Source: Nicotiana tabacum
Taxonomy: Eukaryota; Streptophyta; Magnoliopsida; Solanales; Solanaceae
Direction of reading: 5' to 3'
Assembly (NCBI RefSeq): GCF_000715075.1
Contig: NC_134082.1
Span: 98,310,399-98,374,398 of the forward strand
Length of the DNA stretch: 64,000 nucleotides
The notes beneath the pieces are model-generated. The model worked only from the letters and a program-made list of their open reading frames with translations, had not been told where the DNA came from and ran no database searches. Shown here piece by piece: positions 1 through 11,031 of this stretch. Position 1 is the stretch's first letter, and each line of letters starts with the position of its first letter. The translations under genes and the position numbers were made by a program.

Positions 1-544
1 TCCCTTTCATGTTTGCAAAGAAGAATGTTGTATTTGAATCACCTAGTTTGAGCCATTGTACCCTTGACTTTTGCTTATAGATTCCTTCCTCTATCGTACT
101 CCATTTTTCCAGTTCTTTCCTAGCTTTCTTCTCTGCTTCAAACATATCCCTACTCAGAGTAGTCTGCCTCATTTGAGCTTGCATATTTTCCAATTCTTCT
201 CTCTTTTGTTGCACCTTCTTTGTTATCCCTATATATTCCTGCCTGTTTAAACTCGTAAGACCATATTTTACCTTCTTTAGATTCTATATTATACCTTCCA
301 TCTTATTGCTCTTATATTTCCAACCATTCGGCACTATTTTGTCAAACTCATCATGTTCATCTAGGCAATTGTAGAACTTGAACGGTTTCCTTCTGTTATC
401 ATTTTCCTGCTCTAATTCAATACTCAAAGGTGAGTGGTCTGAAAACTGAGGATCTAGAACTTGTACTTATATTGGTGCCATTTCTAGAATCCATTTGGCA
501 TTCACTATCCCTCTATCTATTCTACTATATACATGGTTATAGAA
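1..544 (-). mobile_element. LINE (L1-type) ORF2 fragment, endonuclease C-terminus
   Basis: Read on the minus strand, this stretch encodes the end of an AP-endonuclease domain. It has an IDRGIVN-like segment near 510-530 and then the FSDHSPL motif near 430-445 that closes LINE endonuclease domains. A charged linker follows, as in plant L1 ORF2. A stop near 285 and frame breaks show decay. The 5' end is cut at about 544, where the sequence changes directly into a Sirevirus LTR; the 3' end lies beyond the window start. A 5'-truncated LINE inserted into the LTR is the simplest reading, but the second LTR part and the target duplication are outside the window. Confidence 0.7.
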
Positions 545-1145
545 TTCCTAAGACATAGATTCTAAGAAAGCAAGATAGGAGTTATAATGAAAAACAAATA
601 ACAAGATTACAACTCAACTACGGATACACATAGACTCATTGTGAAATTGATCCTTTAGTGGAGTTGTCTTCTTGTTCTTGACACACGTGTGACTACAATG
701 CTGGATAAACACTTTACTGCTTGAGAGAATATCACTAAATGCTCAAGTAAATATCTTGTGCCTTTCACCAGGTTGTTATACCACCAAAGACATCACAATG
801 GTGATGTCAATTCTTGGTACACGCTTCTTCCTAATGAGAAGTGACTGTCACACTATCTTCTGCATTGTCCCATGTATAGTTGCAGACAGTCACTTTCTGC
901 ATAGAGTCACTTTCTGCATTTGCATTCCAGTTGTTGTTGACTTGTACTTCTGTAAGAGAACACCAAGGGATCAGGTCCATGTTGTGTTCCTCTTTGTAGT
1001 AGTTCATTTGCTGAAGATCAGACTGGACTTTGTTCATTTGAGATGTGTACCAAGTGAGTTAGGTTCTCTATATAGTTCTTAACAATAAGTTTGTTAGATC
1101 ATCAAAACATAAGAAGCATAAGGCAAAGACATTGAAAACCTATCA
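545..1145 (-). repeat. Sirevirus LTR copy A (3' LTR of left unit, truncated)
   Basis: This stretch matches the right-hand 600 bases of the LTRs at 5920-6864 and 25650-26584. The shared block runs from TTCTAAGAAAGCAAGATAGG to the terminal AAAACCTATCA at 1145. About 340-380 bases of the left part are missing at the junction with the LINE fragment. A polypurine tract lies directly at its inner edge on the minus strand, which marks it as the 3' LTR of the left unit. The plus-strand open frame inside it recurs in the other LTR copies and is not a gene. Confidence 0.85.
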
Positions 1146-1430
1146 ATTTCCCCCTTTTTGATGATGGCAAACTTAGACTTTGAAAGTATTTGTTTAGAGC
1201 AAAAATAACCAGATGAGGTACCAGGAACCTCACAAGTTCCCCCTGACCTTTTGCGTTTGATTCCCCCTTAATCAGATCCCCTGTTTTTGAATCAATTTTT
1301 CACAAGTTCCCCCTGACCTTTTGCTTTTGATCCCCCGTTGACAATACATACACCTACTATGATAGTGCATACAATACTCACAATGCATGCACTAATATCT
1401 ACTATCTATTTTTCCCCTTTTTGGCATCAT
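1146..1430 (-). promoter_or_regulatory. Cluster of polypurine tracts next to the 3' LTR
   Basis: On the minus strand this segment has several purine runs of the AAAAGGGGGAAA type (plus-strand CCCCC runs near 1150, 1238, 1262, 1308 and 1334). The run closest to the LTR abuts its TGATAGG start and is the likely primer for plus-strand synthesis. Repeated tracts upstream of the 3' LTR are a known trait of Sireviruses. The same cluster occurs at 6865-7140. Confidence 0.6.
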
Positions 1431-1699
1431 AAAAAAATTATACAACCAGGCAAATAGCATAAAGAAGTCTAACATATCCAACTCATGCCACATATGTGCA
1501 CATAACATGACAGAAAAGAGAAGCCAAAGGAAAATAGCATTGTACAGGCAAAAAGAGGAGTTGTTGCATTGAGATTACAATGGACTGAGCAAAACAGGAG
1601 CAGTAATGGTGAAATCATGCATGCCATCAGCCACAAAACATCATAACAGAAGATCCTGGTCACTAAGGAGTATCTAAGAGGCACTAGAAGAGGAAGACT

Positions 1700-1965
1700 A
1701 GGAGAGAGAAGCAGCAAGGATTTTGAGAACCAGGTCCAGTCGGCAATTGTAGACAGCTACTTTTCAAGCAGTTTTTCGCGAAGCTTATCATTTTCCTTTG
1801 TCAAGCGGGCAACTTCTTCATTAACAGAACTGGTTCCTTTAACCGCTTGACTGAGCTAAGTTTCTAGTATTGCATTCTGAGCCCTCAACCTTCTGATCTC
1901 TTCAGAAGTAGCATTTTGAGCATTGATAAGCTGAGAAATGGTCGAGATGATTCCACCAACCCTTT
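1700..1965 (-). pseudogene. Remnant of Sirevirus 3' (env-like) ORF, joined to RNase H
   Basis: These bases match 7470-7715 of internal region 2, the coiled-coil end of the 3' ORF. The match stops at the shared CCACCAACCC string near 1958 and resumes with sequence equal to 10065 onward. So internal 1 lost the front of the 3' ORF and the end of RNase H. The open frame through 1902-2195 is a fusion created by this deletion, not a natural protein. Confidence 0.65.
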
Positions 1966-2411
1966 ACATGGATCAACCCTTTCTCCACATTGTCCCTCAG
2001 AAAATGATGCCTCACATAGATGTGCTTTTTTTTAACTGGATTCTTGACCAAGTTGAGTGCACCGGTGTTGTCACATAAAAGAGTCACACCATCTGTAAAT
2101 AACCTAAAATCCCCTAGTTGTTGCTTAATTCGTAGGAGTTGAGCACAACAGGATGTTGCAGCAGCATATTCTGCTTCACCTGTTGAAAGAGCCACCGCAT
2201 TTTGCTTCCTTGTGCCCTAAGAGATGAGACGTGATCCTGGCAAGTGAACCATTCTAGAATTCTTTTTCCTGCCCACAAGATAACCTGCATAGTTAGCATC
2301 GGCATACCTAATGATATTAAAACTGTCACATGATGGGTAATACAGGACCAGGTCCTGTGTTTCCTTAAGGTATCTCAAACTTCCTTTGGCAGCTTTCAAG
2401 TAAGATTCCAT
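1966..2411 (-). pseudogene. copia RT end and RNase H remnant
   Basis: Two overlapping minus frames carry the RT/RNase H linker (YADANYAGYLVGRK) and the RNase H motif LSTGEAEYAAATSCCAQLL, then HHFLRDNVEK. These are standard copia pol landmarks. A frameshift near 2200 separates the two frames, and the end of the domain is replaced by 3' ORF sequence. The upstream RT palm, including the catalytic aspartates, is absent. Confidence 0.8.
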
Positions 2412-2630
2412 GGGATTTGATTTTGGGTTCTGTCTGGAATAGAAATACAGAAGAGGCTAGGGAAATTTTTATTTTTTTGGATTTTGATTCTTGTTTAAAT
2501 CCAGAATGAAGATGAGTGATTGTGTTATCAAATATATGGGAGCTTTTGTGTTTCCAAGTAGGGACTAAAGTTTGATTAGTGGAGAAACTGGGTAAATTAA
2601 GTGGATTTCCCTACACTCCTTGTTCTACTA
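2412..2630. other. Unassigned segment where the RT core should be
   Basis: Between the RNase H linker and the integrase-RT spacer there should be roughly 700 bases of reverse transcriptase. Instead there are about 210 bases of T-rich sequence that I cannot match to any pol domain. It may be a small insertion accompanying a deletion, or filler DNA from break repair. Confidence 0.4.
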
Positions 2631-2754
2631 CTTGTGGAATACCTTTCACTGCATCTCCAACAGTTTCTTCAGCTTCAATAGTAGTAAAAGATGTACCAGG
2701 TTCCTTGTGAGAAGTGAATGAGAATGTTGCATTGTTTTCACCTGTCTCTTTTAT

Positions 2755-3313
2755 CTAACTCATCATATAAACCTTCCTGAGCTGGTCCTTCCCATTGTTT
2801 AGAAAATAGTATTTGCATTCAAAGTTTCTAAGATGAGTTATCTTTGGTTTTCTTCCATTGAGCAACTCAACGGAGGTTTTGTTTAGGAGGGACCTGATTA
2901 TACACCTGTTCACCAAGTAGCAAGCCTTGTTTATTGCTTCTGCCCAGAGATTTTTGGTGATTCCCCTGTCAATGAGCATAATCCATTCCATGTTTTCTAG
3001 AGTTTTGACCTTCATTTCAACAACACTATTTAGCTGTGGAGTCCTTGGTGCTGAGATGTTGTGAGTGATCCCATTTCCATTACCAGACTCATCAAATCTT
3101 GGCATTGACATATTTTATCCTGTGGTCAGATCTGATACGTGCTTCCTTCAATTTCGTCTCCACTTGGACCTTCCTAACAAGTGTAGCACATACTTTAAAA
3201 GTATCTTCCTTTTCTCTAACAAGCAGTGTCCAGGTGGATCTTGAATTTGGCAGCCCACGAACCAGGTTCTTCTGAATCAGTTCATTCAGAAGTGAGAACC
3301 TTGAGTGTTCCAA
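2755..3313 (-). pseudogene. copia integrase remnant
   Basis: The minus frames at 3313-3092 and 3111-2755 hold the end of the integrase core. Visible parts are an RSDHRIKY-like second-aspartate region, then SAPRTPQLNSVVE (normally TPQQNGVVE, with the catalytic glutamate), then NLWAEAINKACYLVNRC. A frame break near 3100 separates them. Sequence before it (3314-3769) is too decayed to assign beyond integrase N-terminus and protease leftovers. The element cannot integrate by itself. Confidence 0.75.
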
Positions 3314-3769
3314 TCCTTTAAGCCAAGGTTTTGCATCATTATCAACATCTATAAGCAGTTTGTATCACCGGTTTGTAGGGATTTAAGGTCAAGGAAGTAG
3401 ATATTCTTATTTTTTTGACGACTACGACCACTTCACCAGTTACCATATTGGTAATTGTGCGCATTTTTATAAGAACTCAACTTTTCTCCCTTTAACACAG
3501 ATTTGAGACACACCCAAGAGACTGTGCTTCAGGCAGCTCACATGGAACACGTTCTCAATTAAGTGTGACACAGATTTTCTATCTTTTCAACACTGAGAAT
3601 GTAACCCCCCCCCCTTACATTTTTTTAATATATATACAGGATACATTTCCTTTTCTGCAGGGCTTTTAGTGAGAGAAAGTCTGCGGTGTTTCCAGTCATG
3701 TGTTTTTAGCATCCATTGTTCATGAACTATTTCAGTCCACTTCTTCTCACTGTTCCCTGCACATATAAA

Positions 3770-4561
3770 TCATGAGTTAGATTTAGGAACCCAAACTAGT
3801 TTGGGTACCTTGTTATGAGAGCAGGGATGGATGAGGACTTTTCTAGTCCATGCAGGCAATATTCGTTTCTTGCGAGCGATAACTGGTCCCTCTTTAGTAG
3901 TCACTTTTTCAATAAACACTTTGTTTTTCTGAACAAATTGAACCCTGGCCTGGCAGTTTTCTTCGAAGTGCCCATTGTCCCCACAGTGGGTACACAGCCA
4001 GTTATCAGGAACAGTGACGTACTTGCGGTGAGGGATGTAGGGAGTTTTCTCCTTATGGAACCTGATTCCCTGCATGTTTCCACTATTGTTAAAGTACATG
4101 GCAGTGACAGCATCTGAGGACCAAGTCCTTTTCAGAGATTTCCCGAGATCAATTTTTAATTTCTCTAATTCAGCTTGAAGTTGCCTATTTTTCTCAAGTT
4201 CACCACATAGACTAGTTTTCACATCATTTAATTCCTTCTCAAGCTTGATGTGTGTCTTACTATCTACTTCCTTACTTTTCCCAAAACTCACAGTCCTATG
4301 TTCTGAATTGATTCCCTCAATGGTTTCTTCTAGGTTAGTGATTATCCTCAAAAGGCCATCCCTCTCTTGCTCACTAGCTGCAATTTTCTCTTCTAGAATG
4401 TGTTTCTCATTGCTAAGACCTTCTATGGTTTCCTTCAAATAAACAACCACTACCATCAGGTCATCTCTCTCATCTTCTACACTATTTATTTTTTCATTCA
4501 AAACATTCTTTTCTTTTTCAAGATTAGTTATGGTCTCATTTAGATACACTACACAGACCAC
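3770..4561 (-). pseudogene. Sirevirus gag extension: coiled coil plus CCHC knuckle
   Basis: An open frame of 263 residues. Residues about 1-145 are rich in Glu, Lys, Leu and Asn with repeated LEKEKNVLNEKI-like and LSNEKHILEEKI-like heptads, which predicts a long coiled coil. It is made of three related units of about 30 residues (NLEKEK, GLSNEK and GINSEH). A zinc knuckle CTHCGDNGHFEENC (C-x2-C-x4-H-x4-C) follows near residue 191. The C-terminus (PKLVWVPKSNS) is the usual segment before protease. In the intact element it would be the C-terminal half of Gag, in frame with the upstream capsid part; stops near 4578 and 4680 now separate them. Confidence 0.75.
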
Positions 4562-4978
4562 CAGATCATCTCTAGATTATTCAATTTCTCCTAGTTCTAT
4601 GGTTAGGATCTCCTTATCATTATCAAGGCTATAATATGCATCAATTAGAACATTTTCTAATGACCTTAACTTCTTAGAATATTAGGACTTCAGATTTCTC
4701 TGAACATCCCTGAAATTTACCTCATCATTTTCATCCTCTTCATCAACGTCAAACTGAGCCGTCAGCGTGAACAGTGAGTCATATTTCGTTAATTTAGTTT
4801 CCACTTCCATCATGGAGCTATTTTCTGTATTTGGTTCCTTTTAAGATTCACTAGAGGAGTCTACCCAAGCAGCAAGAGCCTGCTTCACAATATTGTCAGT
4901 TGCACTTTTTTGACTGAATCGTTTGTCTGGAACCGAGTTCCTTTTTGCTGTTTTGTCAGGGTTTTGTTTGTTTTACTC

Positions 4979-5880
4979 CTATTTCAAAAGTGAACAGTCT
5001 TTGATGAAATGCCCTGACTTTCCGCACCTGTGACAGAGATCATTGTTCCTTGCTTTACTTGAACTGCCCCTCTTTGGTATACCACCATTCCTTCGAACCA
5101 TCTTTTGAAACCTTTTAGTAAGATAGACCATATAACTTTCTTCTTCACTTGAGTCATTGTTTTCATCCTTGAGTACCAGGTTCTTTTCCGTCTTTGAGTC
5201 TCTCCTTTCACTATCTTTCTTCCATTTCATTTCGTATGTCTTCAGATTAGCCTCATCCATGGTTAGAGTTTGTAGATCTTTAGCTTTAGTGATGGCATTT
5301 ACCTTACTCTCCCAAGAACCAAGTAGAACACTGAAAATTTTCCTTACAAGCTTGTTTCTAGGAATAACATCTCCAAGTGAATAAAGCTCATTTATGATAG
5401 ATGTGAATCTTGTGCGCATATCCTGTATAGACTAATCATCCTTCATTCTGAAGAGCTCATACTCAGTGGTGAGCATGTCAATATTGGACTGTTTAACTTG
5501 AGTAGTTCATTCGTGTACAGTTTTCAATGCTTCCCATATTTCTTTGGCAGAATCACAAGCTGAGACTCTGTTATACTCATCAGGTCTTATACTACATACT
5601 AAGATTTTCTTGGCGCGATAGTTCTTTTCTATGGCTTTTCTGTCAATATCACTGTACTTCTTTCTGTCTTTCGGCACCATTGGTCCAGTTTATCCAAGCT
5701 TCTTCATAGGAACATGTGGACCATCACAGATGATGTCACATATTTCTGTATCTTCGACCATTATAAAATCATGCATACAAGTCTTCCACCAGCCGTAGTA
5801 CTGGCCATTGAATCTAGGAGATCTATAGGTTGATTGTCCTTCCTCAAAGTTGCGTGGAGCAGCGATTGAGATCTTTTCTA
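4979..5880 (-). pseudogene. Sirevirus gag (capsid part with CCHC knuckle)
   Basis: On the minus strand, gag begins near 5875 (ISIAAPRNFEEGQ, then RSPRFNGQYYGWWK, the usual start of copia Gag) and continues through LQTLTMDE to the knuckle CHRCGKSGHFIKDC at about 5000-5040. The longest unbroken part is 5419-4979 (146 residues). In-frame stops near 5430, 5690 and elsewhere break it. The initiator ATG seen in the sister copy (25597) is altered here. It would form the virus-like particle shell. Confidence 0.8.
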
Positions 5881-5902
5881 GGTGTTATCCTTTTAGAAAG
5901 AA

Positions 5903-5917
5903 CCTGCTCTCATACCA
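5903..5917 (-). other. Primer binding site, initiator-Met tRNA type
   Basis: Minus-strand TGGTATGAGAGCAGG lies two bases after the LTR end. It differs by one base from the usual TGGTATCAGAGC that pairs with the 3' end of initiator methionine tRNA. This fixes the minus orientation of internal region 1 and marks 5920-6864 as its 5' LTR. Confidence 0.85.
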
Positions 5918-5919
5918 AT

Positions 5920-6864
5920 TGATAGCTTATATAAATCCACCAAACTATAGAGCACTTGATCCTCTATGAGTTTCTACTGAGAATACTTATGAAGTAGTAA
6001 GTAAAAGAGACAAAAGATTTTTACGTGGAAAAATCCCACTCAAGGGGACAAAAACCACGACCTACACTTGTAGGTTTTCAACTTCACTAACTTGTAATCT
6101 CACTATTATAAGTTACTTTATAATGACTCTATTATAAAGACTTCAACATAACTAACTTGTGAAACTCTTACCACAAGCCACTTTCTCACTCTCTAGTTAC
6201 AAAGACTTTAACTTATGACTAACACTAGTCATAACACAAACTTAGAGGGTTTGTGATTTTTGGGTTTCCTAAAATATAGCTTCTAAGAAAGCAAGATAGG
6301 AGTTGCAATGAAGAACAAATAACAAGATTACAACTCAACTATGGATACACATAGACTCATTATGAAATTAATCCTTTAGTGGAGTTGTCTTCTTGTTCTT
6401 GACACACTTGTGACTTTAATGCTTGATGAACACTTTATTGCTTGAGAGAATATCACTAAATGCTCAAGTAAATATCTTGTGCCTTGCACCAGGTTGTTAT
6501 ACCACCAAAGACATTACAATGGTGATGTCAATTCTTGGTACACGATTTTTCCCAATAAGAAGTGACTGTCGCACTATCTGCTGCAATGTCGCTTGTATAG
6601 TTGTAAACAGTAACTTTTTGTATACAGTCACTTTCTGCATTTGTGTTCCAACTATTGTTAACTTGTACTTCTATCAGAGAACACCAAGGGATCAGGTTCC
6701 TGTTGTGTTCCTTTTTGTAGTAGTTCATTTGCTGGAGATCAGACTAGACTTTGTTCATTTGAGATGTGTACATAGTGAGTCAGGTCTCTATATGGTTCTT
6801 AACAATAAGTTTGTTAGATCATCAAAACATAAGAAACATAAGGAAAAGACATTAAAACCTATAA
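5920..6864 (-). repeat. Sirevirus LTR copy B, shared by both units
   Basis: A 945-base LTR that reads TGATAGCTTATATA at its left edge and AAAACCTATAA at its right edge, the final TCA having mutated to TAA. A primer binding site lies outside its left edge and a polypurine tract outside its right edge. It therefore acts as 5' LTR for the left unit and 3' LTR for the right unit. A plus-strand open frame at 6423-6902 is the shared antisense frame of this LTR family. Confidence 0.88.
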
Positions 6865-7292
6865 ATGTTCCCATTTTTTATGATGACAAACTTAGGCTTT
6901 GAAAGTATTTGTTTAGAGTAGAAATAACCAGATGAGGTACCAGGAACTTCACAAGTTCCCTATTACCTTCTACTTTTGATTCCCCCTTAATCAGATCCCC
7001 TATTTTTGAATCAATTTTTCGCATGTTCCCCCTGACCTTTTGGTTTTGATCACCATTGACAATACATACACCTACCATCATAGTGCATACACTACTCACA
7101 ATTAATGCACTACTATCTACTATCTATCTTTCCCCCTTTTGGCATCATTAAAAAAATACACAAGCAGGCAAACAGCATAAAGAAGTCTAACACATCCAAC
7201 TCATGCCACATATGTACACACAACATGACAGAAAAGAGAAGCCAAAGGAAAACAGCATTGTATAGGCAAAAAGAGGAGTTGTTGCATTGATA

Positions 7293-9488
7293 TTAACAAT
7301 GGATTGAGCAAAACAAGAGCAGTAATTGTGAAATCCAGCATGCCATAAGCAAAGATATAAACAAAAATGGAAACAGCAGCCATAAAACATCATAACAGAA
7401 GACATTGGTCACTAGGGAGTATCTAAGAGGCACTAGAAGAGAAAGACTATGAGAGGGAAGTTGCAAGGGTTTTGAGAACCAGGTCCAGTCAGGCATTTGC
7501 AGACAGCTGCTCTTCAAGCAGCTTTGCGCGAAGCTTATCATTTTCCTTGTCAGGCGGGCAACTTCTTCATTAACGAAATCGGATCCTCTAACCGCTTGAC
7601 TGAGCTGAGTTTCTAGTATGGCATTCTGAGCCCTCAACCTTCTGATCTCTTTAGAAGTAGCATTTTTAGCATTGATCAGCTGAGGAATGGTTGAGACTTT
7701 TCCACCAACCCTTTCTACGCACTCACATTTTTCTAGAGTGGTTTTAGAGATGGTTTGCTTGTGTGTGCCTACTCTGGGATTGCCCAAAAAGACCTTGTAA
7801 AATTTAAACACTTGAGTGAGGAGAAAGCCATATGGTAGCCCATGATTCCCACCTTTAAAGTTTGCCACCTTTGGCATATGATCTATCATGATTGCTGGCA
7901 AATTGATTGGGAGTGCCTCCACTAAGACCAGATCAGACTTTGTAGCAATAGACCACCTCTCAGAACGAGGTAAAATCACCTTGTTAACTAGATCAAAGAG
8001 AAGTTGATACTCAAGAAGTAGTACCTTCTTATGCACCTATTCCCCCTACTGAATAGCTTGCTTTTTCATGATAGTTCTCCTAAAGTTGGAACCACAGATA
8101 CCTTTGTCTGAGGACATTCCTTCACATGGAATTTGAAGAAACTTTCCCCAATACTGAAGCGTCAAGTATAATGTCTACTCCATTTCTAGCGCATAAATTT
8201 GATCCCCCTCAACAGTGAAGAGAGATGCATAGAAATTATGTACCACATCTTCGTACACCATAGGCATGTTCTCCTGAAACAAGTGCTCACATTGCTAAAA
8301 TTCCACTATCTCCAAAATTTGCCTTATACCAGCCATCTTTGAAATTGCCGGATCAAACGTACGCCCCTACAAGACTTTCTGAGTTCTCAATCTCTCCTGT
8401 CAAAGATCGTTGTCACTAGGTATGGTCTCCAGAGAACCGGGTTCCCCTACAGTTTCCCATTTTTATTTTCTAGATCCTTCAATAGACTTCCCTTTCCAAC
8501 TTGCAAGCCCTACAGTATCTCCTTCAGACATAGCTTGCTCAACTATACTCTTCTTAGACTTACTGCTACCCATCACGGATATTCCACTTTGTTTTCAATA
8601 ACTTCATCGGAATCTCCATCCACAGACCTGTGGATTTTTATAGGTCATTCTACTAAGGAACTGAGTTCCTTTAGAGCATCTTTGTCAACCTCATCCACTG
8701 GAATACTTCTGTCAGTCACAAATTCCCCTTGTTTCATTACCCTCTTCTTCCTTGTCTTGACACTCCTCTTACTTTTCTACAAGGTATACTCATAGCCCTT
8801 TTTCTGCTGCAACCTGATAGTGGGTGACTTGGAAGAGGATTCTAAGGGCTTAGGATAATCAAGAGGTTCAGGAGTGGGTTTACCTAGAAACGAATCAGGT
8901 TCTCCAGCAGGTTTTCTTGGGACAATTTCATTGGTTAAAGACTCGAAGAGCACTATAGGTCTTTCATCAACTAGGATGGAGTTTCTTCCCCCTGATACTC
9001 AGACAAGAGATATGCTCCTTCATTCATCAGACTCTCAGCAATGATAGCCATGATGTTATGCGCTGCTTCCTTTTTGGTGACTCTGTAAGAGCCATTGAGT
9101 CCAAAATGGAGGAATTCAGATACTAATCAGGATCATCCTCAGAGACCTCTAACACCTGAGAGGTAACACCTCCTGAGTGTTCTTTAACGAGGTCAGAGGG
9201 ATAAGGAAACATGGGGTTTTCAATACATAAAAGGGAAACAGGGTTTAACAGAAAAGGAAAAACTATAGGAAGTGAGGAGGAAACAGGTGTGGGTACAGTG
9301 ACATTGGAAAGAGTGGAATAGTGAATTTCTGGAGATGACTTTAAGGATGATAGGGAAGTGGGAGTGATGTTAATAGTGGGAGAGGGAAGCGATCGTTCGA
9401 TTGCCATTATAGGAGTATTTGGTGGGTAAATAGAGTGAGAGAGAAGTGAAGAGAAAATCATAGAGATACAGAAGAGATGAAGGTTCAT
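7293..9488 (-). pseudogene. Sirevirus 3' ORF (env-like position), decayed
   Basis: The 3' ORF lies between pol and the 3' LTR, on the minus strand. Its start near 9488 encodes a hydrophobic leader (MNLHLFCISMIFSSLLS). The frame is closed by many stops between 9120 and 8040. The 247-residue part 8036-7293 remains open, with DHMPKVANFKGGNHGLPYGF and LTQVFKFYKVFLGNPRVG, then a coiled-coil segment (SKEIRRLRAQNAILETQLSQ). The conserved LPYG-F-LT-VF core resembles that of the domain often annotated as 'putative plant transposon protein'. Whether it ever acted as an envelope protein is unknown; I infer only the position and the hydrophobic leader. The last 60 residues run into noncoding sequence. 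Confidence 0.6.
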
Positions 9489-9489
9489 G

Positions 9490-9982
9490 ACTTGCTATGA
9501 GGGAGAAAAAGAGTTTTATCTGAAGAAGGGCTAATGATGAGAAGAGAGAGAAATGGATTCTGAACAGTCCTGAAAACGGCAGTTGGTTTGTGGGAAAACG
9601 TTATCGTACAGAGGGGATGAAAGGATTTGAAAGACAAGACATGACATGCAGACTTTGAAAAGTCGAATGATGTGGCAGTTGAATTAATTTTGTTAACCTT
9701 TTTTGAGAAAGCATGCAAAACAATACATTACTACTAACCTGTGGTAGAGGAACTTGATGCCCTAACAGTTTTTTTTTTTTTGAAAAACATTTTAGCAGCT
9801 CTTCTTTCGCAGTTCATAATTGTACTTTTAGCTTCTATGGTCATCAAGCGTGTTTACCTGCAACGGTATCAATGTAAGTTAGGCTTTGCTAGAAAGCACT
9901 TTTGCTAATTTTACCTGAATGTGATTTTTGTAGCCAACTAATGGAGAATCAGGTTCTCTATTAGACTTTAATAACCCCAGCT
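9490..9982. other. Spacer between pol and 3' ORF of Sirevirus copy 2
   Basis: No coding signal seen. A T run at 9771-9780 and AT-rich sequence. It corresponds to the region between the RNase H stop (9983) and the 3' ORF start. Leader or splice signals for the 3' ORF could lie here, but none is evident. Confidence 0.4.
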
Positions 9983-10194
9983 TCACCTATTTCTTTCAAA
10001 ATGTTCCCTACACAAGGCTTTGGTGAAGATATCTGAAATTTTGTCTTCTATGCTGTAGAACTTTATACCGATCAACACTTTCTCCACATTGTCCCTCAGA
10101 AAATGATGCCTCACATCAATGTGCTTGTTTTTTGAACTGGATTCTTAACCAAATTGAGTGCACCGGTGTTGTCACATAGAAGAGTCACACCATC
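9983..10194 (-). pseudogene. copia RNase H C-terminus (Sirevirus copy 2)
   Basis: The minus frame reads DVRHHFLRDNVEKVLIGIKF, then DIFTKALCREHFERNR and a TGA at 9985-9983. This is the normal end of copia pol, which internal region 1 has lost. The upstream part is cut at 10194. Confidence 0.8.
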
Positions 10195-11024
10195 AGAAAA
10201 TGGGAGCGTGATTTTTGCTTCACGAAAATTACTCCAAAAGAAATTAAAAAATAAAACAAAATTTTCTTGGTGTACAATTTAAGATTTGCGCGGCATTTTT
10301 GGATAATTATTTGTGTTTTTGTCTGTGAATGTTTATCCTGTTATAATTAATTGAAATAATAAAAAATAAGTGGCATGTGCACTTAGGATTTTTATTTCTA
10401 CAATTAAGAATTAATTAAACCATAATTTGGTTTTAAAAGAAGGAAAATCACAAAAAATATGTAATTGTTGTAAGTTTGTCATTTAAATGTGCCATTGTGT
10501 GATTTTATTTTTAATTAAATATTTTAACTTGTGTGTTGTTTGTTGTTAAGGGTTAATTAATATATTTGTAGATCAATTTTATTTTACAATTTATTTCTAG
10601 AGTTGTTGTTAATTGTTAATTAAAAGAAGGAAAAGAAAAGAGTTAAAATAATTAGGTGAGTCGGACTGGGCCAGGCCAAAATCAGGCCCAAAATACAATG
10701 CAATGACCCAGTCCATTATGCCTGATCTCTCAGATAGCCTAAACGACGCCGTTTAGGCGTCTTCAATCTGAGCCGCTGATCGAACAGATCAAACGGTCCA
10801 GTGCAGCCCTGGCTTGGTTTGAAACGACACCGTTTCAAGTGTTTAATCCGAGCCATCAATTTTCTTTGATCCAACGGCCTCAAGTCCTCACCACGACCCG
10901 ATCCACTTCACCCCCGGGCCAACCCATTCCCCAACTTAAACCGAATGACACCGTTCAGTTAAGTGAGTTGATCCAGGCCGTTGATCGTGCTTGATCCAAC
11001 GGCCAAGATCAATTCCCCCTCCAC

Positions 11025-11031
11025 TATATAA
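11025..11031 (+). promoter_or_regulatory. TATA box in Ogre/Tat-like LTR
   Basis: TATATAA in CACTATATAATCC, about 170 bases after the AAACGACGCCGTTT palindromes. The downstream sequence is C-rich, which suits a transcribed leader. Inferred core promoter for the element RNA. Confidence 0.45.

Larger units (their letters stand above)
1146..5919 (-). mobile_element. Sirevirus (Ty1/copia) internal region 1, defective
   Basis: This is the internal part of a copia element read on the minus strand: primer site (5903-5917), gag with a CCHC knuckle, a coiled-coil gag extension with a second knuckle, integrase, RNase H, then a 3' untranslated stretch with several polypurine runs. The RNase H motif CCAQLL plus KQQL, the long gag and the multiple polypurine tracts are features known for the Sirevirus lineage. 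The reverse transcriptase core is missing, and about 2.3 kb of the 3' ORF region present in internal region 2 is deleted between 1958 and 1966. No full-length frame survives. Confidence 0.85.
6865..10194 (-). mobile_element. Sirevirus internal region 2, 3' part
   Basis: The 3' half of a second copy: polypurine cluster (6865-7140), the decayed 3' ORF (about 7480-9490), a spacer, and the end of RNase H (9983-10194). It stops abruptly at 10194 inside RNase H, where Ogre/Tat-like sequence starts. The missing middle corresponds to about 2094-4655 of internal region 1 plus RT, and the element resumes at 24382. It keeps the 2.3 kb that internal 1 lost, so the two copies decayed independently. Confidence 0.85.

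Noticed and set aside
756..1082. Plus-strand open frame in LTR A, recurring at 6423-6902 and 26156-26521
   Set aside because: It is antisense to the element and shared only because the three LTRs are copies of each other. Lengths and ends differ and there is no domain.
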